Below are positions 21,242 to 34,018 of a stretch of DNA of 64,000 nt, one piece after another. The notes below the pieces were generated by a model. The model searched no databases, was not told where the DNA came from, and worked only from the letters and a program-made list of their open reading frames with translations. A program made the translations under genes and the position numbers. How positions within the stretch are numbered: position 1 is the first letter of the stretch; each line of letters begins with the position of its first letter. This DNA comes from Sympetrum striolatum (taxonomy: Eukaryota > Arthropoda > Insecta > Odonata > Libellulidae): contig OX388350.1 in NCBI GenBank assembly GCA_947579665.1, forward strand, positions 88,245,152 through 88,309,151. Direction: 5' to 3'.

Positions 21242-22316
21242 TGATAATAATTTTCGATCACACATCAAAAGTCCCTACGGACAAACAAACAAACTTTTTC
21301 ATAAGCCCTTACTTTTAATTAAACAGCTACCCACATACCAGAAACTCATCTCCGAGACATCTCGAACGTCTAACAAGAAGTCTTGTAGATGTCTCAGTGA
21401 CCTTTCGTGACATCTCCAAGGCATTTGAAAAAACGATGAATATTAATAAAAGGAAACATTCTTAATCACTTATCAGCTGAATGACTATATTAATAATACT
21501 GGTAAATTTCTAGAAGAAATTTACCGAAATACTCGATCAAACATTTCACACACATCACGTTCCATCACTCTCTTCAGTAGGAAAACAAAGTTAAAACAGG
21601 AAATTAGGCTATGGTATTTTTTTTATTAATTAACACAAAAATATATTCAACAAAAATGGTCACAAATCACGCGAACTGTGAGACGTCACGAAAACAACTA
21701 AATTCAGAAAATTGTAAAATAGTATATATGCCATTTTATAGTTTAACACGAATATACATATGGAATCGCCAAAAGTTCTCACTATTCACACAAACCGCCA
21801 AACAGCACTATAATTGTTAAACCACACGATTTATACACAAATTCGATTATCAAAAATTGACATCTATATCTTATTCCATGTTGATATGAAAATTCTCACA
21901 TTTCACTAAGGAAAATACGGGTATCCACTAACATAATTGACGCCAAGCTTGACTAGCAGCATCAATCGCCAAGGACACACGCCACCACAAAATCGTTCTT
22001 CATCTGTTATAGATATCTGCATGATCTGCATGCGTTAGTTATTTCTAATGAATTTGGTGCCCTGATTTCTAATATGGCATTATGTTTTGCCTAAAAGCTC
22101 AAATTTTTTAGATTTAACATTTTAGTGAAATACAGGTATCACTATTTTAAGGTAAAAGAATGGATCAAATAATATAATCTAACATGGAATGCTTTATTAT
22201 TTCTATACTTAAAAAATATTATAGCAACAAGGAAAATCATATAGAATATTGTAGTAGTACTTATCAAATTACAGAGAACACAGAATGAGTAAAATTCCAT
22301 CGATGAAACCAACTAG
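21242..22316. other. AT-rich intronic sequence
   Basis: It contains GGTAAATTTC/GAAATTTACC (21501-21525), which looks like a collapsed copy of the inverted repeat at 16832. Otherwise nothing recognised. Confidence 0.4.
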
Positions 22317-23905
22317 TTACTGAACACTTAGGAAGTTTCTTTTCTGTGACATTCTTGAATGCATTTTGATACAGTCCCTTTTTAAACTCCAGCAGGAATC
22401 AGCCATCATGTGCGTATTCCATCTTCCTTGGTAACGGTTCTCCATTGTTTTTATATCCTGGAGAAATCTTTCACCTTGTTCCTCACTGTTGTTTCCTAAA
22501 TTATCCGGAAAACGATTTAAATGGCTGTGTAAATAGTGCACCTTAATGCTCTTGCTACACCCAAGAAATCTTAAACTGTCTAGCATTCCATTTACCAGTT
22601 CAGCATAATTTTCAGCTTTTCGCTTGCCCAAAATATTTCTAACAACTGCAAAAAATGAAGTCCAGGCTTTACGATTAGCCTCATTCATGGAATTGACGAA
22701 GGTAGGATCCTTAATAAGTTTTCTTATTTGTGGGCCATCAAATATTCCTGCTTTAATTTTTACGTACCCAACCATGGGATATTTTCCCTTATATATGCAA
22801 AGCACGATTCATTCTTATCAAGAGCCTTTACAAACTGCTTTATTAGGCCCAGCTTGATATGCAGTGGAGGCAAGATGATTTTCTCTCGTCAAACTAAGGG
22901 TTTCTTGACTATATTCTTATCCCCAACGTTCATGTTTTCTCTCTTAGGCCACACTTTTCTTACCCAGTGTTGTGTTTTGTCTCTACTATCCCAGAGACAC
23001 AAGAAACAAGGATATTTGGTGTAGCCACTTTGCTGTCCAAGGAGAAAGTTTACCATTTTTAGGTCCACTCAAATCACCCATTGATGTTCATGATATCTTT
23101 CCCAAGACCAAAGCAATGGTGTCATATTCTTCTTTCACCTTCGTCGAGTGAGCAATTGGTATTGAACCACATTTATTCCCATTGTGTAGAAGGACACATT
23201 TCAAACTTCGCTTTGAGCAGTCAATGAATAGGCGCCAATCTTCGGGAAAATATTCAGGAAGACCCATTTTCCCAGGAGTCCTTTAATATCGCGACAAAAT
23301 ACAAGATTGTCTTCTTGAGTGTAGAAGGGTAGCAGATCCTTTTCTCTTGTACGATAAAAGGTAACTATGACTCCTCGTTCCAGTGAATTTTTATCATTCA
23401 ACCTGGAAGCTAGTAATTCAGAAAATTCTTTTGAAAGGTTGAGATCTCTGGCAAGGTCATTCAACTCGTCCTGGATGAAACGCTGAGGAATTGATGACAT
23501 CTCCTCATAATCACTGTCACTTTCATTATTATCAGATTGGTGATCAGAGGGACAATGGTCGTCCTCACAGAGCTCTGGTAGCTGGTAAAATGTTGGATTC
23601 GGCACTTCCTATGAGCGAGGGACCGGACGTCTAGCAGAGACTAAATCAGGATAATTCCACTTGCTACGATTGTTTCGATTGATTCCACTAATATTTACTA
23701 GGCAAAAATAACAGTCATCGAAATGGTTTTTGGGTTCTCTCCACACCATCAGTATGCCGAATTTCAGACTTTTCCTTTTTCCAGTAGTCCACTGTCGTAA
23801 ATGTTCTATACAAGTTTTACAGACAAGATGTGGTGCCGCTCGTATCCCGTGACGAACGTCAACCCAACTGCAGCGTTGCCGTTTGTAAACGGGTAATTTC
23901 TTGCA
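22317..23905 (-). pseudogene. Decayed gene of an unclassified repetitive element family
   Basis: Reading the minus strand in changing frames gives CKTCIEHLRQWTTGKRKSL, MVWREPKNHFDDCYFCLVN, an acidic linker, RFIQDELNDLARDLNLSK, RLFIDCSKRSLKCVLLHNG, ILPPLHIKLGLIKQFVKALD, GIFDGPQIRKLIKDP, YLHSHLNRFPDNLG and EEQGERFLQDI...RYQGRWN. I know this motif series from multi-copy hypothetical proteins in arthropod and cnidarian genomes, probably transposon-encoded, but I cannot name the superfamily. The Cys pairs at the start suggest a zinc-binding domain, and acidic residues lie in conserved blocks. At least three frameshifts and several stops make it a pseudogene. It is co-directional with PHGDH. Confidence 0.75.
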
Positions 23906-23931
23906 AAATCACTAAAAATATTAATTTCCAT

Positions 23932-24185
23932 CGTAGAACGTCGATAAAAAGACGCTTTCATATCTCTTAGGACGAATGAGACGACGAAGATAATAAATTG
24001 TTGCTCATTTTAATTGTTTATATTTTTTTAATCGTATTCCACGCGGTCAGTTTTTTTATGGTCCCCTCCTGATGTGAAGGTCGGGCGCTCCTGCAAAGGT
24101 AAGGGTCCAGATTATGATGGCGACCCTCGAAATTTCTGCCTGAAAAAAACTAATGGTAAAAACCCCGCTTAGATACCATTAACCT
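23932..24185 (-). repeat. Terminal repeat of the 22.3-24.2 kb element
   Basis: This 254-bp stretch upstream of the decayed gene recurs in the same orientation at 27690-27905 and, more diverged, at 62500-62740. Shared landmarks are GACGAAGATAATAAATTG, CCACGCGGTCAGTTTT, TCGGGCGCTCC and a closing TACCATTAACC. It is probably the 5' end or promoter of the family; no matching end was found at 22.2 kb. Confidence 0.65.
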
Positions 24186-24929
24186 AATTTTCTTATCAAT
24201 ACTGGAATGCATTGAGCAATGAGAGCTAAAACTGGTATATAAAGTTCACCACTAAATGTTTCATGTCATAATTATTGCAAAGTCGTAGTATCACATCTCT
24301 ATTGGACTGCGTGATATATCTGAAGTAGATAGTCTTTTAGTATTGAAGCGATCTTTGAAGCCTGTCTGTCTGATTCAGAACATAAGTTATGTTACGATTT
24401 AAATCCAGAGCAAAGGCTATAACTCCACAAAGTAAGTTGAGTAAACGTGAAAAAGATGATTGGAAAATCACTTTCTTGCACAATACTTATTGCAATGCAC
24501 GAGCGAATATTTTTTTATGTATATGCTATGTGTTCCTGCTATCATACTCTGATGAATGGAATATTTTCATTCGTCATGTGGTACAGGATAGAGAAAAATG
24601 TATCTCTCGTTTTCTTTTGTCCCAGTCTTGATCATGGCTGTGATGAAATGAAAGCTACCGAGGTATGAGTGCACTAATCAAGGTCTCTCCTTACGGAATG
24701 CCAAGAAAAGTGTTACTCATAGAGTCAATGTGCTTCTATTGTGTCGACATATTCCTCTTATAGCATTCTGGCTCAGAGAGGAAAGCAATGGCAAACTACC
24801 TCACTCCTCATACTGCCAAGTTAACCTCATTCCACTCTGTAAGCTCTTTGTAGCTTGTGCCAGAAGGGATGAGGTACCAACCGGCCTTTGGGCTGAATAC
24901 CTTGCAGACATATGTTATGTATAAATTAT

Positions 24930-26300
24930 ATGGATATATGTTGATGCTCTGGCATCGAACCCAGGAACAGCATTGTCTTATATGATTTTTTTTCTTAAAC
25001 CGCGTATTCATACACATATTCTATCTCAGCGAGAACTTCCTATCATTCAGATAGGTGTATGAAAAAAATTAAGAAAAACTACCCAAATGTGTTTTATATG
25101 GGAGATATATTTACCGCCCGGCATCGAACCCGGGTCTTTCTGGTAATACTTCCTATGCAGCACAATATAAGATTTACATATCTAACTATGTGTGAAAATT
25201 CAAGCAGAAGTATTGGCTGCAACTGCTTCGAACGACGTCCTACTTTTCCCTTATATTCCTTATGAGAGAAATCTTAATGTGCTCTGGCATCGAACCCAGG
25301 AACAGTAGGGTCTTATATAATTTATTTTATAAAACCGATTTTTAATATACATCTTCTAGCTAATCAAGAACTTCCTATCATTTCGATAACTGCATCAAAA
25401 AAATATAATGAAAAACTACCTCAATGTATTTTAAAGGGCAGATTTTTGCATCGTCCTAGCATCAAACCCAGGATATTTTCTGTAACAGTCATATATGTTT
25501 TCGATAGAAACCATATTCCCATTTAAAAGCATTGCTTTGATTTTCGGGAATAAAAAAAATATGCTTTTCGGATACTTCGAGAATCAAAACTCAAGGATAT
25601 GGTCATGATCTATCGAAAAAATTAATGACTTTTACAGAAAATGTGCTGGGTTCGATGCTAGAACGATACCAAAATTTCCCATTTAAAATACATTGAGGTA
25701 GTTTTTCATTATTTTTTTTGATGCACTCATCAAAATGATATAAATATCTTGCTTAGCTAGAAGATTTGTATTAAGACTCGAATTAAGAAAATAAATTGGA
25801 TAAGACCATGCTCTTCGTAAGTTCGATGCCAGAGCACATTAAAATTTCTCACATAAGGAATATAAGGGAAAAGTAGGACGTCGTTTAAAGCAGTTGCAGC
25901 CAATATTTCTTCTTGAATTTTCACGGATAGTTAGAGATGTAAATCTTATATTTTGCTGCATAGGAAGTATTAGCAGGAAGACCAGTGTTTGATGCCGGGT
26001 GGTAAATATATGTCATATAAAGTACATTGGGGTAGTTTTTCATTTTTTTATGCACTTATCGAATTGATGGGAAGTGCTTGCTTACCTAGAAGATGTATAT
26101 TAAGACTCTATTCAAGAAAAACATTTAGATTTGACCATGCTGTTCCTGGGTTCGATGCCAGAGCACATTATTATTTCTCACATAAAGAATATAAAGGAAA
26201 AGTAGGACGTCGTTTGAGGCAGTTGAAGTTAATATTTCTGTTTGAGTTTTCACACATAGTTAGAGATGGTGATCTTTTGTTGTTCTGCATAGTAACCCTT
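24930..26300. repeat. tRNA-like modular repeat, array 2: head-to-head inverted pair
   Basis: Forward motifs at 24955, 25124, 25290 and 25462 (spacings 169, 166, 172) are mirrored by inverted motifs at 25650, 25821, 25987 and 26150 (171, 166, 163). All four pairs share one centre at about 25557. Arms are about 600 bp with a spacer of about 100 bp that is the next module of the family. Transcribed as part of PHGDH intron 1, it could fold into a long hairpin. Confidence 0.75.
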
Positions 26301-27689
26301 GTAGCACAGAAGATGCTGAGCATGCGCTCAGGGAATTTTAGTTATTTTAGCTAAAATGTTTCCGAATCACAACCTGAGCATATGATAAAATTGTTTTAAG
26401 GTGATTTTAGAGTGCACGTTTTTCTGAACATGTTACAAGCATGTTTTTCGAAAATTTTCATAAGCTTTCTTCCATAACGAATAAATTTAAAAATTTTTGA
26501 TTGATTGCAGCTTTTTTCCCTTTTCCAAACTAAAATTAGAAAGTGGTCGTTTATATTAGAGACAAGGGCTTAAAGAAAGGAAATTAAATAAAGATTCTTC
26601 TCCTTCTCCAGTAATAAGCACTTTTTTAAATTCGTCGATGGAATCGGAAATCCATTAAAATCCGTTTTTAAAGTCATCGACTGATCCATCAAACCGTTTC
26701 TTTATTCACCAATGGATTTACGATGCTTTCCACCGATGTCCATCGCTTCCATGGAGATAATTAATTCGCGATGAAGAGTACGTCGATATATAATATGGTT
26801 CTGATGACAGTAGTGGATAATTCAAATGTTAATAACAATAACCTCATAAAAGCCAGTAAATAGCAACTTACAATAAGAAATATAACATATTTATAATGCA
26901 ACAATCAACGAACAAAAACGATGCGATGATTTACGTTTCGACAGATCTGTTGAATTCAACTCGAGGTTAAAGAATTATGGAGATGGAAAAAGTTGTAAAT
27001 GTAACAGTAGCCATCTTGTCAAACAGCAGAAAAACAAGCGAACTGTTCTTATACTCATCAAGAATTGATAACACTGGTCAAAAAAAAAATTCTTCTTTTT
27101 GGTGTCTTGGATTTTATAACTGATTCTCGCTTTATTTAGGGCGCTGATTCTAAATATGAAATCGGTTTTTATCTATTAGCTCTACTTCTTTAGATACATC
27201 CACTTATCTATGAATGTATTTTCTATTCAATACATTGATTTATGGGCGTTGTAAATTTAATACACAATGTACATTTGCAACATTGTCAGTCTTATTTTAT
27301 TCTGCCATCTAGTTAGTTGCAGGGAAATCTACTTGATGGAATTATTCCATTGCCTGCCCAGTAACTGCAGTGACATTCAACTCTTCAACTAGAGTTTAGT
27401 TTAATGTGTGAGTTCTCGCTGTGCAGGTTAGATCACAGTGGGCCTCGTATGATATTTCTGTTTGGGAAAGAGTTGTTGTACAAATAACCTATCAAGTGTT
27501 TTAGATTTCTGTATTTGAGCTGTTCCAAAGAAAAGTGTGAGTTCTACTAGACCTGACGTGTTTGGCTACATATGCGGAGAATACACATTAAAATAAAACA
27601 GAAAAACCTGTTGTGACTTTGTAAAGAGAGCTTATGTGGGATATTTTGGTGTTAGTACACTTAGTGATCACGCATTAGACGCTCGTATA
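26301..27689. other. Unassigned; one shared repeat piece
   Basis: Near 26640-26700 the inverted sequence ATGGATTTCCGATTCCATCG also occurs near 8104, inside the first element nested in Copia, so a further repeat family is present. Nothing else recognised. Confidence 0.35.
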
Positions 27690-27905
27690 TCTTTCAGGAC
27701 GAGTGAGACGACGAAGATAATAAATTGTTGCTCATTTTAATTGTTTACATTTTAAAAAATCGTATTCCACGCGGTCAGTTTTTTATGGTCCCCCCCTGCT
27801 GTGAATGTCGGGCGCTCCCGAGGGTCCGGATTAGGATGGCGATCCTCGAAATTTCTACCTGAAAAAAAGTAAAGGTAAAAATCCCGCTTAGCTACCATTA
27901 ACCGA
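27690..27905 (-). repeat. Second copy of the 23.9-24.2 kb terminal repeat
   Basis: It is collinear with 23965-24185 with scattered substitutions and small indels, in the same orientation. No coding part of the family is found next to it, so it is a solo or truncated end. Confidence 0.65.
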
Positions 27906-30900
27906 AAATTAAACTTTGCTCGTAAATTATGCTTTGAGAATTGATAAATAAAATGCGTCCCACTTCAATTTATAGGCATGTAAAGTAAGTACTGAAAAGT
28001 AATCATGTGTGTATTTTATGTTTTCTCAACCGCTATTCTTCCTCACAGGCACTCAAGAAACAGATTGCGTAGATGGAAGTCCTTGACTATTTTGTGCCAC
28101 AATCGATATCTTGCGTCACTATCACCGCCTCAGCCAAGTGCATTGGAAGCTATTGATGTCAACTGGCTGCAAGTCAAGCGTCCAAGGGATGCACAGCCTT
28201 CACAACATAGCAGCATTCATGTATCGCAAAATGTCTTTGCATTGGTAATGTGATGCAACCATAGTCGAAATTATGCATAATTAATACTTCATTTGTGTAC
28301 AGCATTGATCCTATGTATAGTCTTACATTAATGTATATGAATTAATTAAGAGAGATACATAAAACAGACTAAGATGATTAAGGATCTAAAAATCATAACA
28401 CCAAATGGTACGTACATAATATCAAAAGAAAGATAACAACATTTCCCTCGTGAATTTAAAATGTGAATATCATGCACGGAAAAATAAATACATAAAATTC
28501 TGTATAAGAAAGATATTGTTTTCTTCCGTCTAACCCGAAGTCGAAAGAAAGAAATAATATTTATTGTATAGATGAGGATAACTGAGGACGGTAAAGAAGC
28601 TCAAGCTCTACATCAGATAAAAATCGGGAGAAAAGGAACGAGAATACGCAGAATAACAAATTCAACCGTACACAAGTACACATGCCCCATAGTACATGTC
28701 ATTGGCAGTACAATGAATTGAAAAATAACTCATAAAAATTCTACAATACAGTTGCTTAAATTTGTCTTCTAAAATAAATTTGGGACACAATTTTACACAC
28801 AAATCAGCTTTCAAGTAAACATTTAAATTTTCTATAAATTTTTATTTTACAAAGTTATTCTACAATGCAAAAAGTGTACTTTATTGCATTGTAATTAGAA
28901 GAAATAGGCTTACTTCGGACGATTTTTTTACTTTAATCGCTTAAGCCATTAAACGTATTATGCTCGTCAAATGTCTTCCTGTCTCATATATAACTGTCAT
29001 ATATAACATATAAGACGTTCTGAAATATAAATAAAACGATACACTGAAGAATTTCTGCCTCACCCTTCGAATTCTTAATATAACTTCTGTGACTGCACTC
29101 TATTTAACAATTTTTTCCAAGCTTAAATTAATGTTATTATTCTACAATGATTCAGTGAAAGACCTTTCAGTCATTTTACATTAAAGAGAAATTCGTCAAT
29201 CTTTAGAGTAAAGAAACAATATCATGAATTGCAAACAAAAACCAAGAATGTTTTCTATAAATCATACTTTTATTCTTATTTTACATTATGAGAATTTTAT
29301 CACCTTAAAAATCAATTTTCAGTGAATTTTGAATGCACTAAATACAACCAATATTAGTTACCTTAATATTAAAAACAAAAATCAGCTTCCCGATCTCATA
29401 GAAAATGCTTTTCTTTGATAAAAAACATTGTCTAATACCCTCAACTATTCATAGCTATAACTAATCAAGATTTGGTTTCAGAGTGATGTCGATTTGCAGC
29501 ATCCAAAGCAAGGAATTGCATTATAGAGAATGAAAGCTCATGTTCGGTGAAAACGGTCCGAGTTCGATTCCAGAGCCCATAATGACCTCAGTTGTCAACA
29601 ATAATGCAAAGCACGCGATATATTGTCAAAATCTGATATAACATTTATACGATTCGCACGCTCGGTGGCGTACATAGAGAAGATAATTTCGATTCATTCC
29701 TTTCCGTAGAAAAACAAAGTGAAAACCTCATCGAAGTAACAAAATGAAGTACTGTATTTTCCCAACTATGGATTATAAAAAGGGATGTTTTGTGAATTAC
29801 GATGATGACTGAAGAAACGCTTCATTCGGGCGTTCATTTCTTAACAGAAATACAGCATCACGGAGATCGCCTTTCTTCTCCCCTTTTACGCGTTCGTCAC
29901 ATTCAGCGGAAAACTTGACGAAGAGCTGCGAACTTGAGCTGTGGATGACATTCACCTCAAAGGCGCGCACCAGTTGCTTATGCAAGGAAAAAGTAGATCG
30001 CGAAATAGAGGACGTCTATCACTTGATAACCTCTCTATTCTTTGACCTTCCTCTCAATTCCAGGTCATGCGAGTGAGCGTTGAATCTCGAGTCCTTAAGC
30101 TTTTGTTACTTGGATTTAAGATGTGAGGATTTGCCAATGGGGGTCCAAGGCTGCAGAGAAAAAGCACAGGGGCTGGTATATTCATGCCTGCTACTTAAAA
30201 TATGTGAATTCGTTCAAAACTTAAAATGCATTGAAAACTAGAGGAGTTTAACGCTTACGTGGCCAACTTATTCAGCTTTCCAAGATAGTAAGTTACATAA
30301 GCGAACTATTGGAAACTTTACATGTGTGTTGTTTGGATTTCTAGTTTGGATACGTCCAATATCTATTAAAAACTCATTTTTTTCTATGCTGAAGTTCTTT
30401 AGTATTGTAGATATAAACTACCCGAGTCTTTTAGAGTTCTTTCTTCCAAGAGGTTGCGAAGCGTGAGGAGGAAAAAATTCGTAACGATTATTTGGCAAGC
30501 GACATAAAACGTACGTTACATCCACTCATCAGGTCCCCGACATTGTCGCGCCCATGCTTATTTGAAAATATTTCGTTATTAGACTATGCCATCAGCAGAT
30601 TTTGGAATTGAATTGAAATGTCGCCTCCCCAGAAAACACCATCAATGTATAAAAATAATGATATGAAGTATACATACAGCTTATTGGACAAAGTTTATAT
30701 GCGCCGTGCCAGAATTTCGCTACATGAATCTTAAGTTTATTAGATTTTATAACTAAGTTATTTTATCAAAAAGAGAACCTTTCAATTCAGTAATACCTGA
30801 TCTATAAAATATAGTAAAAAGATAGTAAAATACCTAATCTAAAAAATACTGAACAAGCGTTCCTCAAAAACTATATCCTTTATTTCAAAACCAAGAATGA

Positions 30901-31374
30901 AAACTTTTAATTAAGAAAATCACAGAAAAAGTTTCCATGGATTGCTCAGAATCTCCATTTTAGTTTTGTCATCAATCTAGAACATTAAAATAAAGAGTCA
31001 AATCTAGTACGTAAAAAATAATTTTCTTCGTTCTTTTTCCATTAATGCAGGAATAATACAATGTGCTTCTAAGAATAGTTTGAGAATTCTGATTTTTTCC
31101 TGTTTTCCAATGAATAATCCATATCCAAGCCAGATGATTGACTCGCGTGAGACTTAGCTGCATTGCATCTACGGCGTAATCTTTCTTAGGAATTACTTCA
31201 TCCTTTGTTTTTAAATTGCCTCCACATCTAAGAAACAAAAATATCTTTATCTTAGATGACATTTTTTGGTAGGTTTTACAATTAATCCTAATTTCGTTAT
31301 TTATGTATTAGCTGAGTATTCAATTGAATGCGTCACAAAACGGAACATTAAAAATTCTGCTGCATTCAAAAATA
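27906..31374. other. Intronic sequence, nothing firmly recognised
   Basis: A lone GAGTTCGATTCCAGAG motif near 29570 resembles the modular repeat B box. No other features seen on either strand. Confidence 0.4.
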
Positions 31375-31973
31375 CAGTAGACTCTTAATTACAGTTGGCA
31401 TTATAATTGAATTTGCAGAATTAAAGTTACATACCAGGGTGAAAAAAATGTCAACTTCCAATTATTTAGACTAAGTAATAGGTAGTTGGTTTAACCAGCA
31501 GACAGCTGACGCAAACCCTGTCTGACGCACTGAGCGTTCGAAGAAACTTTATCATGAATTAAAATTTTGAAGGGGCGTTGCATGACCACGTGGTTGACAG
31601 AATATGTCATGAGATTCATTGGATTCTATTACCAGAGAAAAACTTGGCTGCATCGAAAAGGAAGCTGAAGTTAAGCCATTGTTTTAACAGTAAATCAAAT
31701 TTATTTCAAGTCATCAAGTTCCGATAAATATGTGCGTAACTTACGGGCACAATACCTTTCAGCTGACTGATTTGCTTCTAAAGTGGTATTATTATTAATA
31801 ATATTATCGAAAATTAATTTTTACTGATATCTTGTATTGTTCCAATACTTTTTCAAATTTCTACGGAAATTCGGTTATCGAATTATTTTCGTAAATATAC
31901 ATCAAATTAAGAGGTAATCATAAAATAAGGATCAGTACATTTTGAATCATCCCGAGTAATGAAGAGTCTACTG
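31375..31973. mobile_element. pogo/Tigger-like MITE
   Basis: The left end CAGTAGACTCTTAATTAC follows a TA dinucleotide; the right end is its inverted copy (CAGTAGACTCTTCATTAC) with one mismatch, followed by TG in place of the second TA. CAGTAGA-type termini at TA sites are typical of the pogo/Tigger group of Tc1/mariner elements. 599 bp, non-coding. Confidence 0.6.
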
Positions 31974-32560
31974 TGCAGACTTTTAATCGTCCAGAATGCT
32001 TAGTAAAGGAACCTTTGGATTTGTCACTAAACTCATCTTGAGATGTGCCCTCCGATAACAGCCATAAAATAAGAAAATCCTTATTTATGCATCTAATACT
32101 GGTAATTGCATAAAAAATACATTGCCATTAACTTTAAAAAAACTTTGCCTACGTTTCTCCGATAGAGGCCTCGAGCTATTAGCGGATTTTGAAAAGAATT
32201 TTCGGATGTCCATTTGTACCTTATGAAATCCAAACTAAACTCTCCTTCGAACTTTTCACTGTGAATTTCTCAAACGCACCACTCACGAACCTAGCTTTAC
32301 ATTCACGCCCAAAAAACACGTGATTAGCTGTGTATCTCTGAGACATGCATGATTATTGGGGTTTTGTAGTCTTCAGCTGAAAAAAGCACAGAGCTAGTCA
32401 TAGGACTTGACTCTTGGGGGGTTAGAACCCCTAAAACTGGCGTGATGAGATTACAGACTGCCAATCAGTACTCACTTCGTATATGTATACGAGTGAACTG
32501 TTGCTTGCATACTGCAAGAATATTGATAACACAAATTTCAATGCGAAATCATATCGAGAG
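31974..32560. other. Intronic sequence, nothing recognised
   Basis: AT-rich, with a short G-run near 32415. No gene-like or repeat structure seen. Confidence 0.35.
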
Positions 32561-33250
32561 GGTACTCAAAAGAAAAAAAAAAGGATTGAAAATATTCTTA
32601 AAATTCGCTAAAATTTGACCCGGGTCATCCTGGTGATATATTCTATGCAGCACAAAAAAGATCACCATTTCTAACAATGTGTAAAAATTCGAGCAGAAAT
32701 ATTCGCCAAAACTGCCTCGAACGACGTCCTACTTCTCACATTTATTCCTAATGTGAGAAATTTTAATATGCTCTGGCATCGAACCCAGGAACAGTATGGT
32801 CTTATCTAAATTTTTTCTTAAACCGGGTCTTAATATACATTTTCTAGCGAAGCAAGAACTTCCTATCATTTCGATAAATGCATTAGAAAAACAACGAAAA
32901 ACTACCCCAATGTATTTTAAATGGGATATATTTGCATCGTCCTAGCATCGAACCCAGGACATTTTCTGTAGTAGTTATTAAAGTTTTCGATAGATCATGA
33001 CCATATATAAAGGTTCCTTGCGTTTTGAATCTCTACCTATCCAGGAAGTATTTTTTAGAAATTCTCGAAAATCAAAGCAATGCATTCAAATGCGAAAAAT
33101 CGTGACTATGGGGCCTTCAGGTATCGAACCCATGACACTGAGGATCAAAGACGCCTTTTTTCTGAAGGTTACACGTTATGGCCACCACTCCTAAAAATTT
33201 TAAGGCAGTGGCACTTGTGGAACATGGTTAGAATTGTGATCCCCTATCTA
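32560..33250 (+). repeat. tRNA-like modular repeat, array 3
   Basis: Motifs at 32779, 32948 and 33124 (spacings 169 and 176), preceded by a degenerate one near 32620. Module order is the same as at 36.2-36.7 kb. The last module ends in a GGTTACACGTTATGGCC segment. Confidence 0.7.
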
Positions 33251-33794
33251 TAATATAAAAAATCTGATGTGGCCAACACATGACTTTCTCCATATGTAAG
33301 ATGTAAATATTTATCTACGACAGTATTTTCGAACTCTATATTCAATCTAAACTTGGAAGATAAGTGATTAATTTATATCATATTAACTTTGGCGTCAAAA
33401 AAATTATAAATAAGGTTTTTCGGGACATGTTCGATGAAAAACGATGAAATTGGCATTTCGCCCACAGCGCCTACTAAGTACATAATCAGCAACTTCCGGT
33501 TTATCAGTATTTCCCGAATAAATCCTAATCAATCAGTGATACTAAAATATGTTTAATACAAAAGTTATAGTAAAATAAACTTTCTAAAACTTTTATAAAT
33601 AATAGTATATACCTAAATATCATATTTATGGAGATATTTTACAAAACCGGAAGTTTGCTTCGAAGAATATATCTTGACTTCCGGTCGACCATTTACTCTA
33701 AAAACTAATCAACTCTGACAGCACCAACCACAGTTCAATATATGAAGTTTGGTATTGATACGACTAATAGTTTCTATGTTAGAGCGCCCACTAT

Positions 33795-33822
33795 CACACA
33801 CACACATACACGCACACACACG

Positions 33823-33883
<61 letters not shown>

Positions 33884-33885
33884 AT
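33795..33885. repeat. (CA)n microsatellite
   Basis: About 90 bp of CA repeat with a few TACA/CGCA interruptions. Confidence 0.95.
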
Positions 33886-33968
33886 GAAAAAAATCGACTT
33901 CAAGATTTATACGGAAATACACGTTTTGGGGTCCTTAGAACACGTTTTGACCATTTTCGGAATGATGT

Positions 33969-33972
33969 CTGT

Positions 33973-34011
<39 letters not shown>

Positions 34012-34018
34012 TGTGTGA
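33969..34018. repeat. (TG)n microsatellite
   Basis: About 50 bp of TG repeat with two TATG interruptions. It is the inverted partner of the CA tract within the palindrome. Confidence 0.95.

Noticed and set aside
28005..28253. Small gene starting at 28005
   Set aside because: No similarity, no promoter or splice evidence, and the length is within chance expectation.
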